This document shows positions 8,473 to 17,585 of a stretch of DNA of 64,000 nucleotides, piece after piece. The first letter of the stretch is position 1, and every line of letters starts with the position of its first letter. The stretch is taken from the NCBI RefSeq assembly GCF_016820535.1, contig NZ_JADHDY010000003.1, forward strand, positions 124,001 through 188,000. Reading direction: 5' to 3'. Below the pieces are notes generated by a model. The model saw only the letters and a list, made by a program, of their open reading frames with translations, was not told the DNA's origin and made no database searches. The DNA comes from Sporosarcina beigongshangi (GTDB taxonomy: Bacteria > Actinomycetota > Actinomycetes > Actinomycetales > Micrococcaceae). The position numbers were made by a program, and so were the translations under genes.

Positions 8473-8700
8473 CTACTTCTTGAAGCCGTCTTTGAGCTTC
8501 CGGGCAGCATTCTTGATGTTCCCGCCAACCTCGGCGGCAGCGTCCTTCATCTTTTCGCCGGCCTGCTTGGCCTCGGCCGACACCTGGTCTGCCCGGCCTT
8601 CCTGCTCCAGCTGGGAGTCGCCCAGCAGCTTGCCTGCTTCTTCCTTTGCCGAGCCGAATCCCTTTTCGGTGCTGTTGCTGATCTTGTCGTTCAATCCCAT
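8473..8700 (-). CDS. CsbD-family stress protein
   Basis: A 75-residue hydrophilic, Lys/Glu/Ala-rich protein with the CsbD pattern (GKLLGDSQLEQEGRADQ; AEAKQAGEKMKDAAAEVGG). CsbD proteins are small general-stress proteins of unknown mechanism, sigma-B controlled in Bacillus. The start is ATG 8700 with AGGGAGA upstream; an upstream in-frame ATG at 8730 would read through this ribosome site. The leader GGAGAACATCATGGG is the same as that of the next gene (8433). Confidence 0.88.
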   Translation of the reverse strand: MGLNDKISNSTEKGFGSAKEEAGKLLGDSQLEQEGRADQVSAEAKQAGEKMKDAAAEVGGNIKNAARKLKDGFKK

Positions 8701-8726
8701 GATGTTCTCCCTTGATTGTTCGTTGT

Positions 8727-9338
8727 TCATGCCACGCGATCGGTGCGGGCAAATCTTGTTCGAGTGCCGGCCTTGATGCGGAGCAGCACGGGAAGTTGGG
8801 TGCCAAGCAGCCGGTCCAGGTCGTCCACAAGATGTTCGACGGCGGATCCCACCTCAGCGGGCGAGGCACCCTTGCGCGCCTGGACAGTGACTTTCAACCC
8901 GGTGCCGCCCGCCGTGCTCCTGGTTTTCCATGACTGGACCGAGGTTGAGAGCACCTGAGGGTTTCTTGCCAAGGCGGTCTTGATTGCCTCGGCAGCCACG
9001 GCAGTGTCCACTGTGGTGTCCCCCATTTCGCCTTCCTGATGGGCCAGCTGGTTGCTGCGGCCTGTGCCTTGTGCGGCCATCCAACAGACCAGCAGCACGG
9101 CCACGAGGATGAAAACCGCCAGGACTGCCGCTGTCCACCAGCTGATGCCGGTGCCGCCGATCCGTCCCGCCGCCAGATTCTCTTGGACGCTGCCCCAAAC
9201 CAAGGTGCCGGCCGAGGTCAGGTCCCGGGCAAATTCCTTGCTGGCCGCGGCCCAGGCGGCAGCGCCGCCGGCAGCAATCAGGACTGCTCCGAACGCCCCC
9301 AACAACGTCCGGTTCAATCCGCGCGGTGTGCCGTTCAT
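8727..9338 (-). CDS. AmaP-like alkaline-shock membrane anchor protein
   Basis: The 203-residue protein has two transmembrane segments (about residues 10-30, LLGAFGAVLIAAGGAAAWAA, and about 68-88, AAVLAVFILVAVLLVCWMAA). A cytoplasmic C-terminal domain (VSTVQSW-type start, LKVTVQARKG) resembles the Asp23-like part of AmaP. In Staphylococcus AmaP anchors Asp23 at the membrane. Its start overlaps the stop of the preceding gene by 4 bases. The AmaP assignment rests on topology, size and operon context, not on high sequence identity. Confidence 0.65.
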   Translation of the reverse strand: MNGTPRGLNRTLLGAFGAVLIAAGGAAAWAAASKEFARDLTSAGTLVWGSVQENLAAGRIGGTGISWWTAAVLAVFILVAVLLVCWMAAQGTGRSNQLAHQEGEMGDTTVDTAVAAEAIKTALARNPQVLSTSVQSWKTRSTAGGTGLKVTVQARKGASPAEVGSAVEHLVDDLDRLLGTQLPVLLRIKAGTRTRFARTDRVA

Positions 9339-9931
9339 GCGCCCACCGTCCCGCGTGTGCCGGTGGAAACGCCCACTGCCAGGGGCCTGCGCAGCCCATA
9401 GCCCGACACTTCGCGTTCCACTGCTTTCCGGATGGCGTCCGTGTCCACGTCCAGCCCGGAGCCGGGACGAACTTCGACGTCGATGCGCTTGCGCCCCACA
9501 CTGCTGGTGACCTGTTCCGGCGCCAGCCGGGCAGCTGTGCGGGCTGTCCTGGATACGGCTGCTGCCAGGACTTCACTGTCAACCACGACGGCGGACCGCC
9601 CATTCCGGACTATGTGCCGTGATTTGGTTCCAGGCAGGAGCGCCGCTGCGAGCATGGCAAGCCCCAGCAGTCCCAGTGCCAGGCCCGCACCCATGAGCGC
9701 GCCAGGGATGGTTGAAGTGGCCAGCGATGCCGTACGCCTGGCGAGTTCCGCCGGCGGCATCAAAAGAGCTGCGTTGCCGGTGGCCGACAAAACCAATTCC
9801 ATCGCCAGCCACACCGTGGCCACGAGCAGCAGTGCAGCCACCGCGATGGACAGGGCTGCCCGGCTGGAGTGAGTTTCCCGCCTGGCCAGTCGCCTGATCA
9901 GGTGCGGATCAGCGGCGTCAGTGTTTTTCAT
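9335..9931 (-). CDS. Membrane protein of the Asp23 operon (DUF6286-like)
   Basis: A 198-residue protein with two transmembrane helices (about residues 24-50, AALSIAVAALLLVATVWLAM, and about 75-98, IPGALMGAGLALGLLGLAML). A C-terminal soluble domain (IDVEVRPGSGLDVDTDAIRKA) repeats the topology of the neighbouring AmaP-like protein. It resembles the DUF6286 group seen beside actinobacterial Asp23 genes; that name is from memory and unverified. It is translationally coupled to both neighbours by ATGA overlaps. The likely role is a second membrane anchor or partner for the Asp23 proteins. Confidence 0.6.
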   Translation of the reverse strand: MKNTDAADPHLIRRLARRETHSSRAALSIAVAALLLVATVWLAMELVLSATGNAALLMPPAELARRTASLATSTIPGALMGAGLALGLLGLAMLAAALLPGTKSRHIVRNGRSAVVVDSEVLAAAVSRTARTAARLAPEQVTSSVGRKRIDVEVRPGSGLDVDTDAIRKAVEREVSGYGLRRPLAVGVSTGTRGTVGA

Positions 9932-10296
9932 TGGACCCTCCCTGCGCCAGTTTGTTGTCGAAGGTGGATGCCAGTGAACCTGACATCCACGCGACCCACC
10001 ACTGTCCCGGCCAGTGCCTGGATGCGCGAGGCAACCACAGCCCGGGCCGAGGCCGCGCGCCCAAACACTGTGCCGCCGTCGAACATGGCGAGGGGAACGG
10101 CGAGTGAGACGCTGGCCTGCCCCTGTTCGTCGTGCACCTCGGCCCGCACATCCTGCACGGGTACATTGAACGCCTGGGCCGCAATGGCAGCGACCAGCCG
10201 GTGGATGGTGCCGGAGGAAATGCTGGTGTATCCGGCACGCAGGGTTGGGCGGTTTGGCACATTTGCCTGTTCAAGCCCGGGCGTGCCGGCGCTCAT
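9928..10296 (-). CDS. Asp23/Gls24-like small soluble protein
   Basis: A 122-residue protein with no membrane segments. The middle part (IHRLVAAIAAQAFNVPVQDVRAEV, then ASVSLAVPLAM) and the end (VGRVDVRFTGIHL) follow the alternating helix/strand pattern of Asp23 domains. It overlaps both neighbours by 4 bases. I infer it to be one of several Asp23 paralogues encoded in the operon; no specific function can be given. Confidence 0.65.
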   Translation of the reverse strand: MSAGTPGLEQANVPNRPTLRAGYTSISSGTIHRLVAAIAAQAFNVPVQDVRAEVHDEQGQASVSLAVPLAMFDGGTVFGRAASARAVVASRIQALAGTVVGRVDVRFTGIHLRQQTGAGRVQ

Positions 10297-10484
10297 GATG
10301 AGGTGCGCTTGCCGCGAAGGGCTTCAAGGACGCCGCGCAAGTCGAGCCGGCCGTCCATGGTTCGCCCGGCAACTGCCCCGACGGCCATGAACAGGGCCAC
10401 CAGGAGCAGCCCCCAAAACCCGAAGGCCAAGGCGGTGACCGCCAGGGTGGCACCTATTGCGGCGCCAGCCAGGGTGGCGCTCAT
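10293..10484 (-). CDS. DUF2273-like small membrane protein
   Basis: A 63-residue protein, mostly two adjoining transmembrane helices (GAAIGATLAVTALAFGF, then GLLLVALFMAVGAVAG) and a basic tail RTMDGRLDLRGVLEALRGKR. This is the form of the DUF2273 small integral membrane proteins that accompany Asp23 and AmaP in Gram-positive bacteria. It overlaps the Asp23 gene upstream and the next gene downstream by 4 bases each. Confidence 0.75.
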   Translation of the reverse strand: MSATLAGAAIGATLAVTALAFGFWGLLLVALFMAVGAVAGRTMDGRLDLRGVLEALRGKRTSS

Positions 10485-10972
10485 GAGACGCGGGATTCGC
10501 GCTGGCCCGTCTGGCCATCACCGTCGGCGCGCCTGCCCTGTGAAGTCTTGTCGTCGGCGTCGTCTGAGGCAATGTGGATGTCGGTGATGGAGACGTTAAC
10601 CTCGGTCACTTCCATGCCCACCACGTCTTCGACTGCTGAGTAGATGGCGTCGCGGACGTCGTCGGCAACCTTTTGCAGCGGGTGCGGGTATTCGACGACG
10701 AGGGTGATGTCGACCGCCACCTGGGTCTGGCCGACTTCAACGCTGACACCCTGGGTGAGGTCCTTCTGGCCGACGGCTTCGCGAATGCTGCCCAAAGCAC
10801 GGGCTGCGCCGCCGCCGAGCGCATATACGCCGGGGATGTCCTGGGCCGCAATGCCGGCAGCCTTGGCAACGACCCCGTCGGCGACGGTGGTGGTGCCGCG
10901 TCCCGTGGCCGTCTGCTGTGCCGCCGCCTTGTTGGCTGCGGCCGGGTTCTTGCTGTGAGGCTGAGTAGTCAA
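10481..10972 (-). CDS. Asp23/Gls24-family envelope stress response protein
   Basis: The 163-residue protein carries the full Asp23 domain: TTVADGVVAKAAGIAAQDIPGVYALGGG at about residues 26-53, VSVEVGQTQVAVDITLVVEYP at about 75-95, and VTEVNVSITDIHI near 128. Asp23 proteins form membrane-associated assemblies and respond to alkaline or cell-wall stress. It is the first gene of the operon. The start codon is TTG at 10972, preceded by GGGAGCG on the minus strand. The hydrophilic C-terminal tail (about 25 residues) is variable. The operon promoter should lie in 10973-11176. Confidence 0.92.
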   Translation of the reverse strand: MTTQPHSKNPAAANKAAAQQTATGRGTTTVADGVVAKAAGIAAQDIPGVYALGGGAARALGSIREAVGQKDLTQGVSVEVGQTQVAVDITLVVEYPHPLQKVADDVRDAIYSAVEDVVGMEVTEVNVSITDIHIASDDADDKTSQGRRADGDGQTGQRESRVS

Positions 10973-11176
10973 AATAATCGCTCCCGAAAATCTTCGTGTA
11001 GATATTTCTTCAAGCTCGGGGCCGTTTGGCGCCTACAAAAGATAAGGCGTACTGAACGGTAACATCCTCACGGTCCATTTATGGTGACGTGCGTCACATT
11101 CAATTTCCAATTGGGGCAGGTGGCTTCGGAAGACCCGTTTCCGGGGCACGGGCACCGAAACCCCGGCACAGGAACC

Positions 11177-11482
11177 CTAGACTGTGAGCCACTTCCCCGC
11201 CGAGCGGCGGAAGGTGCGCAATGCGCCCGTGGTGGCCACGGTGTTCACACCATGGGCCATGGTGACCGCGGCATTGCGCGCAAACTGGTTCTCGGCGTCG
11301 TACTCGCTGGCCTCGACCATGAAACGCACGGTGATCCGGGGAACGCCGGCCACAATGTCCAGCTGGTTGGCCTCCACGACGTGCGCGGCACCCACCGACG
11401 CCACGGCCATGTCCATGACTTCTTCGGGGGCGTGGCCGGGGCGCAGGCCCGTGATCTGGATGGTGGCGCGGAAGGAAGGCAT
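11177..11482 (-). CDS. Conserved hypothetical protein, 101 residues
   Basis: A small protein starting MPSFRATIQITGLRPGHAPEEV with a ferredoxin-like strand/helix pattern (IVAGVPRITVRFMVEASEYDAENQFARNA) and no membrane segment. I do not recognise the family; a small dodecin-like or ACT-like alpha/beta fold is possible but unproven. It has no Shine-Dalgarno. Instead TAAGCT is found 6 nt before the ATG on the minus strand, suggesting a leaderless mRNA. It lies between the ppc terminator hairpin and the Asp23 operon. Confidence 0.65.
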   Translation of the reverse strand: MPSFRATIQITGLRPGHAPEEVMDMAVASVGAAHVVEANQLDIVAGVPRITVRFMVEASEYDAENQFARNAAVTMAHGVNTVATTGALRTFRRSAGKWLTV

Positions 11483-11515
11483 TGATCCAGCTTAGGGGAA
11501 CGGGGCACCACGCAA

Positions 11516-11581
11516 AAATGACACCGATCCCGCTTTTCGACGCCGGGATATCGGTGTCAGAAAGCGGGATCGGTGTCATTT
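11516..11581 (-). terminator. 21-bp perfect hairpin downstream of ppc
   Basis: The arms 11516-11536 (AAATGACACCGATCCCGCTT plus T) and 11561-11581 are perfect reverse complements with a 24-nt loop that itself contains another half copy (ATATCGGTGTC). Read in the direction of ppc, the stem is followed by a run of five T, as expected of a rho-independent terminator. Its length and internal repeat also resemble a mobile intergenic repeat. Confidence 0.8.
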
Positions 11582-11592
11582 CTCAAAGCGGG

Positions 11593-11616
11593 GGTCTCGA
11601 CAGGCTCGACCACCGG
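11593..11616. repeat. GGTCTCGACAGGCTCGACC intergenic repeat
   Basis: The sequence GGTCTCGACAGGCTCGACC followed by ACCGG is a short partly palindromic element that I recall as very common between genes of Arthrobacter, Microbacterium and relatives. It sits between the ppc stop and the terminator hairpin. Only one copy was noted in this window. Confidence 0.6.
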
Positions 11617-11623
11617 GGCGTGG

Positions 11624-14443
11624 CTACCCGGTGTTGCGCAGGCCGGCGGCAACTCCATTGATGGTGATCAGCATGGCGCGCTGCAGGCGCTCATCCACGT
11701 CTGCCTTGGTGATGTCTGCATCGCGGACGCGGCGCAAAAGTTCCACTTGCAGGTAGGAGATGGGGTCCAGGTACTGGTCGCGGACGTTGAGCGAGCGCTT
11801 GAGCAGTGGCTGGTTGTCCAGCAGCTCCGTCTCGCCGGTCAGCAGCTGGATCTCGGCCACCGTGAGGTCGTACTCGGCGCGGATCGTGGCGAACAGGTGG
11901 TGCAGCTCCGCCGGGACCAGAGTGGCCACGTAGTGGGCGGCAATGGCCATGTCGGTCTTGGCCAGGGTCATTTCCACGTTGGAGATGGTGGAGGAGAAGA
12001 AATGCCAGTTAGCCAGCATCTCCTTCAGGTCGGCGGAACGGCCGGCCTCGCGGGCGGCCTTCAAGCCGGAGCCAACCCCGAACCAGCCGGGCACGATCTG
12101 CCGTGACTGGGTCCAGCCGAACACCCACGGGATGGCGCGCAGGCCGCCCAGTCCGGCGCCGGAGTCGGGCCGCTTGGACGGGCGAGAGCCGATGTTCAGC
12201 GACCCCAGCTGCTCCACCGGCGTGGACGCCAGGAAGTAGGCGGGCAGGTCCTCGTGGTCGATAAGTGTCCGGTAGCTGCCGAACGCGGCATCGGACATGA
12301 CTTCCATGATGTCGCCGAAGCGGCCCAGGTCGTCCTCGGAGTGGCGCGGCGCCTGGTGCAGCGCGGAGCCCTGCATGACGGCAGCGAGCGACAGCTCCAG
12401 ATTTTCGCGCGCCAGTTCCGGCAGGGAGTACTTGTCGGAGATGACTTCGCCCTGCTCGGTGAACTTGATGGCACCTTCCAGGACGCCGTTCGGCTGGGCC
12501 ATGATGGCGTCGTAGGTGGGTCCGCCGCCGCGGCCTACGGAGCCGCCGCGGCCGTGGAACATGCGCACGTTGACGCCGTGCTTGAGCGCCACGTCGCGCA
12601 GCTTGCGCTGGGTCTTGTGAATCTCCCACTGCGAGGTCAGCACGCCGGATTCCTTGTTGGAGTCCGAGTAGCCGAGCATGATTTCCTGCACGTTGCCGCG
12701 CAGGCGCACCAGTTCACGGTAGGCCGGGTCGGAGAGCAGCTGGTCCACAATCTCGGCGGAGGCGCGCAGCTCGTCCACGGTTTCCAGCAGCGGGGCGAAG
12801 CCGATCTTCGCGTAGCGGTTCTCGCCGGTCAGCTGGACCAGGCCGGCCTCGCGGGCCAGGACGGCGGGGGCCAGAACGTCGTCGGCGCCGCGCGTCATGG
12901 AGATGATGTAGGTTTCCACCACGTCCGGGCCGTAGGTGCGCAGGGCGCGGCGCACCACGCGGAAGACGTCGTACGTGCCGTTCGCTGCGCCGTCGAGCTT
13001 GATGGGGTGGCCGGAAAGCGGACGGTGGCTGGCCAGCTCGGTGCTCAGCACGGCCATGCGCTCGGCCCGGTCAAGCTCGGCATAGGGCTTGCCCAGCTCG
13101 CCGACGCGGTCCACGAGCTGCCCGACAGCGTCGTGGTGGTGGTCGGCGTGCTCACGGATGTCCAGGGTGGCCAGGTGCAGGCCGAAGGAGGCGATGGCGC
13201 GGCGCACGGAGGCGAGGGCGCCGTCGGCCACGAGTGCGGCCGAGTTGTTGCGCAGGGAGTCTTCCAGCAGGCCCAGGTCCGCCAGCAGTTCGGCGGTGGT
13301 GCTGTAGTCGCGGCCGGGTTCGTGGTAGGCATCCGCGGCCACGCGCTTTTGGGTGTTGATCAGCTTGGCCTTGATGCAGGTCAGCTTCAGGCGGTAGGGC
13401 TCTTCCGCGTTGAGTTCAAGGACGCGGGGGTCGATGTGCGGGAGGTTGAGCAGGTCCGCCACGATGGAGTCGGTCAGCGCCTCGTCCGCACCGTAGAGCG
13501 CGATCGAGTTGGAGAGGACGCTCAGCAGCTCGTCAATCAGGGCCAGGGAGATCTTGACGGCGTTCTGGTTCTGCAGGATCAGGACCTCGCGCGTGACGTC
13601 GGAGGTGACGTTCGGGTTGCCGTCGCGGTCGCCACCAATCCAGGAGCCGAAGCGCAGCGGTGCAGCGTCGGCAGGCAGTGTGACACCGTGCTCGCCGAGC
13701 AGGTCGCTGAGCTCGGTCAGCACCTCCGGCATGGCGTCAGTGAGGATGTTGCGCAGGTAGTAGATGGCGTTGCGGGCCTCATCCATGGGGGTGGGGCTGA
13801 CCTTGCGCAGCTCGTCCGTCTGCCACATCTGGTCGATGATTTCCGCCAGTGCACGGTCCTGCCGGGCACGGGTGGTGGTGCCCTCATCGGACGGGGTGGC
13901 TAGGATGTCGGAGAGCTTGCGGATCTTGTCCAGGACCGACCTGCGCGAGGCCTCGGTGGGGTGGGCGGTGAAAATGGGGCGGACGTCGAGGTCGTTGACC
14001 ACCTTCTGCAGCGCCTCGGTGCCGGCCTGTTCGGCGATCTCGGACACGGCCTTGGCCAGCCAGCCGTCCTTCTCGGCGCGGCTGCGCAGGCTGCGCACGC
14101 GGTGTATCTGCTCGGCGGCGTTGGCCAGGTGGAAGTAGAACGCAAAGGCGCGCACCAGGTCGGTTGCCTGCTCCAGCGGCAGGGAGGCGAGAACTTCCCG
14201 GACCTGCTCTGCGACGTCGTTGGCGCTCCACGGGCCGGTGCCGGTCTCGCCGCGGGCGGCTTCCTTCGATTCCTTGGTCAGCAGGCGCACCTGCTCCACC
14301 ATGGCCAGCAGTTCGGGGCCGTGCTGGCGGACCAGTGATTCACCCAGCAGGGTGCTGACGCGGCGCACATCACGGCGCAAATCGGTGTCCTGCTGCGGAT
14401 CCTGCGCGGCGTCCTGGGGTGTTGTGGGCAAGTCTGAGCTCAT
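11624..14443 (-). CDS. ppc: Phosphoenolpyruvate carboxylase
   Basis: It catalyses PEP + bicarbonate to oxaloacetate, the main anaplerotic reaction. It is full length at 939 residues. Catalytic signatures are intact: the His of [14 protein letters not shown] near residue 170, [10 protein letters not shown] around 595, the glycine-rich loop [14 protein letters not shown] around 630, and the conserved C-terminal end RNTG. The start is the ATG at 14443 with AAGGA about 11 nt upstream. It is transcribed alone and ends in a strong hairpin with a T-run. Confidence 0.97.
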   Translation of the reverse strand: MSSDLPTTPQDAAQDPQQDTDLRRDVRRVSTLLGESLVRQHGPELLAMVEQVRLLTKESKEAARGETGTGPWSANDVAEQVREVLASLPLEQATDLVRAFAFYFHLANAAEQIHRVRSLRSRAEKDGWLAKAVSEIAEQAGTEALQKVVNDLDVRPIFTAHPTEASRRSVLDKIRKLSDILATPSDEGTTTRARQDRALAEIIDQMWQTDELRKVSPTPMDEARNAIYYLRNILTDAMPEVLTELSDLLGEHGVTLPADAAPLRFGSWIGGDRDGNPNVTSDVTREVLILQNQNAVKISLALIDELLSVLSNSIALYGADEALTDSIVADLLNLPHIDPRVLELNAEEPYRLKLTCIKAKLINTQKRVAADAYHEPGRDYSTTAELLADLGLLEDSLRNNSAALVADGALASVRRAIASFGLHLATLDIREHADHHHDAVGQLVDRVGELGKPYAELDRAERMAVLSTELASHRPLSGHPIKLDGAANGTYDVFRVVRRALRTYGPDVVETYIISMTRGADDVLAPAVLAREAGLVQLTGENRYAKIGFAPLLETVDELRASAEIVDQLLSDPAYRELVRLRGNVQEIMLGYSDSNKESGVLTSQWEIHKTQRKLRDVALKHGVNVRMFHGRGGSVGRGGGPTYDAIMAQPNGVLEGAIKFTEQGEVISDKYSLPELARENLELSLAAVMQGSALHQAPRHSEDDLGRFGDIMEVMSDAAFGSYRTLIDHEDLPAYFLASTPVEQLGSLNIGSRPSKRPDSGAGLGGLRAIPWVFGWTQSRQIVPGWFGVGSGLKAAREAGRSADLKEMLANWHFFSSTISNVEMTLAKTDMAIAAHYVATLVPAELHHLFATIRAEYDLTVAEIQLLTGETELLDNQPLLKRSLNVRDQYLDPISYLQVELLRRVRDADITKADVDERLQRAMLITINGVAAGLRNTG

Positions 14444-14635
14444 GAGTCAGCGTCCTTACGGTCTGTGAATCTGGGGTGCTCGTATGCGGCATTGAATACG
14501 GTTGGGCCCAAGACAGGGCCTCTAGGATCCTACTTTGCGCAGGCGATCGGCGGCGAATCTGTCTCACATGATGACGGCGCTGCGGCCTGCGCCATTGTTC
14601 ATGCACGACGGCGTTGCGCGCCCGGGTGCCCGGCG

Positions 14636-15211
14636 CTAACCGGCGTACAGCGCGTGGACCTTTTGCCAGCAGGGGTGGAAATCGTCCCACCAGTGCTGCC
14701 AGTCAATGCTCTTGCCCTGCAGCGCCTCCTGCAGGTGGTCCAGGTGGACGTGCCAGCCGGCCAGTTGCATGGCGACCACCTCGGCCGGCACCTCGATGGT
14801 GTTGCGGAACGTCATGGCGGTGCCGCCGCCGTCGGGCTCCAGCTCGATCCGGATCCGCCCATGCATTGCGTTGGAAATTTCCAGCAGCCGGGGTGCGTCG
14901 GCTTCAATGACGCGCCCGTACCACCAGTCGGTCTCGATCCCGTGGCCCTCATCCTTGACGTTGAGCCATTTCAGGTCGAAGGAGGAGCCGGTCTTGGCCA
15001 TCCCGCGCGTCCGGGCCCACCACATTTCCGTCTTGTCCGGCTGGGTGAGCATGGCCCAGACATCCCCGGGTGCGGCGTCGTAGCGGCGGGTGAAAACCAG
15101 CTCCGTACGTTCCTCGTCCACGGCGGCGGAGGTCCCCAGCGGGAAACGGGCCATGTCCTTGTTGAAGCCGGCGTTGCCTGTACCTGTTGCATGTGTTGCG
15201 TTTGTTGCCAT
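14636..15211 (-). CDS. SRPBCC (AHSA1/START-like) domain protein
   Basis: The 191-residue protein shows the Aha1/START pattern: strand RTELVFTRRYDAAPGDVWAMLTQPDKTEMWW near residues 35-65 and a C-terminal helix AGWHVHLDHLQEALQG. This fold binds hydrophobic ligands or acts in stress responses; nothing here fixes a ligand. A conserved end WQKVHALYAG is present. It is a single gene, facing away from the upstream repeat region. Confidence 0.8.
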   Translation of the reverse strand: MATNATHATGTGNAGFNKDMARFPLGTSAAVDEERTELVFTRRYDAAPGDVWAMLTQPDKTEMWWARTRGMAKTGSSFDLKWLNVKDEGHGIETDWWYGRVIEADAPRLLEISNAMHGRIRIELEPDGGGTAMTFRNTIEVPAEVVAMQLAGWHVHLDHLQEALQGKSIDWQHWWDDFHPCWQKVHALYAG

Positions 15212-15353
15212 GGGTCCATTGTTTCACCACCGCGGCAGCGTGCAACCGCCGCAGGAGGTCGCAGCGGACCCACCAAGTGCGACCGCGCAATAAGGCACCC
15301 GTGGCCGTCGAGCGCAACCCCCGCAAGCAGGTCCAGCGAGAAACGTCGTGAAA

Positions 15354-15427
15354 TTATGCGCTGAACTCACGGTGGGTTCGGCGCATAATGTTTCATGCGT
15401 CGGACTGGAGACGAGTTCGGCGCATAA
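15354..15427. repeat. TTCGGCGCATAA repeats in inverted arrangement
   Basis: In the 240-bp gap 15212-15451 no gene is seen. TTATGCGCTGAACTC (15354-15368) pairs with GAGTTCGGCGCATAA (15413-15427) with one mismatch. A third copy, GGTTCGGCGCATAATG, lies between them at about 15375-15390. This could act as the terminator of the acyl-CoA dehydrogenase region or be a mobile repeat. Confidence 0.6.
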
Positions 15428-15451
15428 GTTCACGGGGTCCGTCAGACGCTC

Positions 15452-16636
15452 TCACACGATTGCAGAGATGCCCGTGACGGCCCGGCCGGCAATGAGCGTG
15501 TTGATCTCGTGCGAGCCCTCGTAGGTGTAGATGGCCTCAGCGTCGGCAAAGACCTTGGCCATGCCAAAGTCGGAGACGATGCCATTGCCGCCAAGGATGG
15601 ATCGACCCAGCGATACGGTTTTGCGCATGGCCGCCGTGGTGTGCGCCTTGGCCAGCGCCACCTGCCCCATGGACGGACCGTCCGGGGAGGCATCCTGCAG
15701 CCCCGCGATCCGCGCCATCATGGCCAGCGACGAGGTGGCGCTCCCCAGCATCTCCACCAGCTGCGACTGGACCATCTGGAACGACGCAATGGGACGGCCA
15801 AACTGTTCCCGCGAGACGGCATAGGAGCGGGCAATGTCAAAGGCGGCCAGTTGCTGGCCCACTGCCTGCCACGCCACGGAGATGCGTGAGCCCAGCAGCA
15901 GCTTGTTGGTGTCCTCGAAGGATTCCACCGTGGCAATCCGGTCGGCTTCGGGCACCCGCACATCCTTCAGCGTGATGTGCGCGTTCTGCACGGTCCGCAG
16001 CGCGATCTTGTTCTCTATCTTCACCCGCTCAACCCCGGGCAGCTTCGCGTCCAGGAAGAAGCCGCGCACCTGCCCGGTTTCGGCATCCCTGGCCCAAAGC
16101 AGCATCCGCTCGCAGAACGTTCCGTTGCCAATCCAGCGCTTGGCGCCGTTGAGCACCCAGTGGGTGCCGCCGTCGTCCACCACCTTCAAGGCGGTGGCGG
16201 CCATGCCGCCGGCAACATCGGAGCCATGGTCCGGCTCGGTCAGGGCGAAGGCGCCCGTGGTGCGCAGTGCGACGGCGTCGGCGAGCATCCGCGCCTGCTG
16301 GTCGGCGGTGCCGAAGTCGATCAGCGCCTGGACGAAGAGGTCGTGGTGGACCAGGAAGAACGTGGCGAGGGAAGTGTCCGTGCGGGTCATCTCCGCCACC
16401 ACGAGCCCCGTGAAGAGGTGGCTGTAGCGGCGGCGGTCCGGGGCGGCAAGGTCCAGCGCGGCGATCTTGGGCAGGATGTGGGCCGGGAACTCGGCCTCGT
16501 TCCACCAGCCCACCGCGTGCGGCGCCACCTCCTCCGCCAGGAAGGTGCGCAGCTGGGCCAGCTTCGCCGATTCCTCAGCGCTCAGCAGCGCCTCGAAGTC
16601 GTAGAAATCGGCGGCCGGCAGCTCCGCGGGGCTCAC
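15452..16636 (-). CDS. Acyl-CoA dehydrogenase (glutaryl-CoA dehydrogenase-like)
   Basis: A 394-residue FAD enzyme with the acyl-CoA dehydrogenase architecture. [15 protein letters not shown] is the flavin/substrate loop at about residue 130, ISVAWQAVG and [16 protein letters not shown] sit in the C-terminal helical domain, and the catalytic glutamate is in [10 protein letters not shown] near residue 375. The position and sequence around this Glu are like glutaryl-CoA dehydrogenase, so lysine/tryptophan or other acyl-CoA breakdown is plausible. The start is GTG 16636, overlapping the TGA of the SDR gene (GTGA), so the two are translated together. Confidence 0.88.
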   Translation of the reverse strand: MSPAELPAADFYDFEALLSAEESAKLAQLRTFLAEEVAPHAVGWWNEAEFPAHILPKIAALDLAAPDRRRYSHLFTGLVVAEMTRTDTSLATFFLVHHDLFVQALIDFGTADQQARMLADAVALRTTGAFALTEPDHGSDVAGGMAATALKVVDDGGTHWVLNGAKRWIGNGTFCERMLLWARDAETGQVRGFFLDAKLPGVERVKIENKIALRTVQNAHITLKDVRVPEADRIATVESFEDTNKLLLGSRISVAWQAVGQQLAAFDIARSYAVSREQFGRPIASFQMVQSQLVEMLGSATSSLAMMARIAGLQDASPDGPSMGQVALAKAHTTAAMRKTVSLGRSILGGNGIVSDFGMAKVFADAEAIYTYEGSHEINTLIAGRAVTGISAIV

Positions 16637-17418
16637 TTGGGCGCCATCCGGATGGCGCCGTCAAGCCGGATGGTCTCCCCGTTCAGCATCGCGTTGGCAA
16701 CGATGTGCTCCACGAGCGCCGCATATTCCGCGGGCTTGCCCAGGCGCGAGGGGTGCGGCACCTGCTGGCCCAGGGAATCCTGGGCGGCCTGCGGCAGTCC
16801 GGCCAGCATGGGCGTTTCAAAAATGCCGGGCGCAATGGTCATGACCCGGATCTGCGAGCGCGCCAGCTCCCGCGCAATGGGCAGCGTCATGGCCGCCACC
16901 GCGCCTTTCGACGCCGCGTACGCCGGCTGCCCGATCTGCCCGTCAAACGCCGCCACCGACGCCGTGTTCACAATGACCCCGCGCTCCGGGCCGAACTCGC
17001 CGGGGAGGGGTTCGGCCGAGACGATGGCCTCGGCGCACAGCCGCAGTACGTTGAACGTGCCCACCAAGTTGATCTGGATGACGCGGCTGAACTGCTCCAG
17101 CGGCAGCACGCCGTCGCGTCCGAGCACCTTCCCGGGGGTGGCGACGCCGGCACAGTTCACCACGATCCGCAGCGTTCCATGCTCCGCGGCGGCGGCGATC
17201 GCTGCACGCACCTGGTCCTCGTCGGTGACGTCGGCGGCGACGAACAATGCCCGCTCCCCCAGCTCCGCCGCCAGGGCGTTGCCGGCCTCCGCGGCATGCG
17301 GCAGGTCAACCAGCACGACGGCGGCTCCCGCAGCATGCAGGCGCCGCGCCGTCGCTGCGCCAAGGCCCGAGGCCCCGCCGGTGATGAGTGCGACGGTTCC
17401 GTTGGACGAAATTTCCAT
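16633..17418 (-). CDS. SDR-family 3-hydroxyacyl-CoA dehydrogenase-like protein
   Basis: A 261-residue classical short-chain dehydrogenase: cofactor motif TGGASGLG at about residues 13-20, NCAG near 88, and the catalytic pair in AYAASK near 165. [22 protein letters not shown] and the C-terminal [15 protein letters not shown] are characteristic of the type II 3-hydroxyacyl-CoA dehydrogenase (HSD17B10-like) group. It has a strong GAGGAGG ribosome site before ATG 17418. It is coupled to the downstream acyl-CoA dehydrogenase, so together they probably perform two steps of an acyl-CoA degradation. Confidence 0.87.
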   Translation of the reverse strand: MEISSNGTVALITGGASGLGAATARRLHAAGAAVVLVDLPHAAEAGNALAAELGERALFVAADVTDEDQVRAAIAAAAEHGTLRIVVNCAGVATPGKVLGRDGVLPLEQFSRVIQINLVGTFNVLRLCAEAIVSAEPLPGEFGPERGVIVNTASVAAFDGQIGQPAYAASKGAVAAMTLPIARELARSQIRVMTIAPGIFETPMLAGLPQAAQDSLGQQVPHPSRLGKPAEYAALVEHIVANAMLNGETIRLDGAIRMAPK

Positions 17419-17585
17419 GGTTCCTCCTCGTTGAGGTCCGCCCCGGCCGAAAACAGGGACGAAAAGAAAATGTTGCGTTAATGCATACTAACTGAATAAG
17501 GTTCCCGTTGGCCCCCTCCCGCCGCGCCGGCACGCAGGCATCCGGCCCCACATGCGCCGGCTTCCCGGCCGGTACGCTTGGGCTT

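Noticed and set aside
10973-11176. A typical ECF promoter (GGAAC...CGTT/GTC) for the Asp23 operon
   Set aside because: No GGAAC-type -35 with correct spacing was seen in the leftward direction; the real sigma specificity is unknown, so no promoter is reported.
12254-13903. Long plus-strand ORF (549 residues) opposite ppc
   Set aside because: It overlaps the intact PEP carboxylase gene in antisense; low-complexity Val/Gly/Gln-rich composition indicates a shadow frame.
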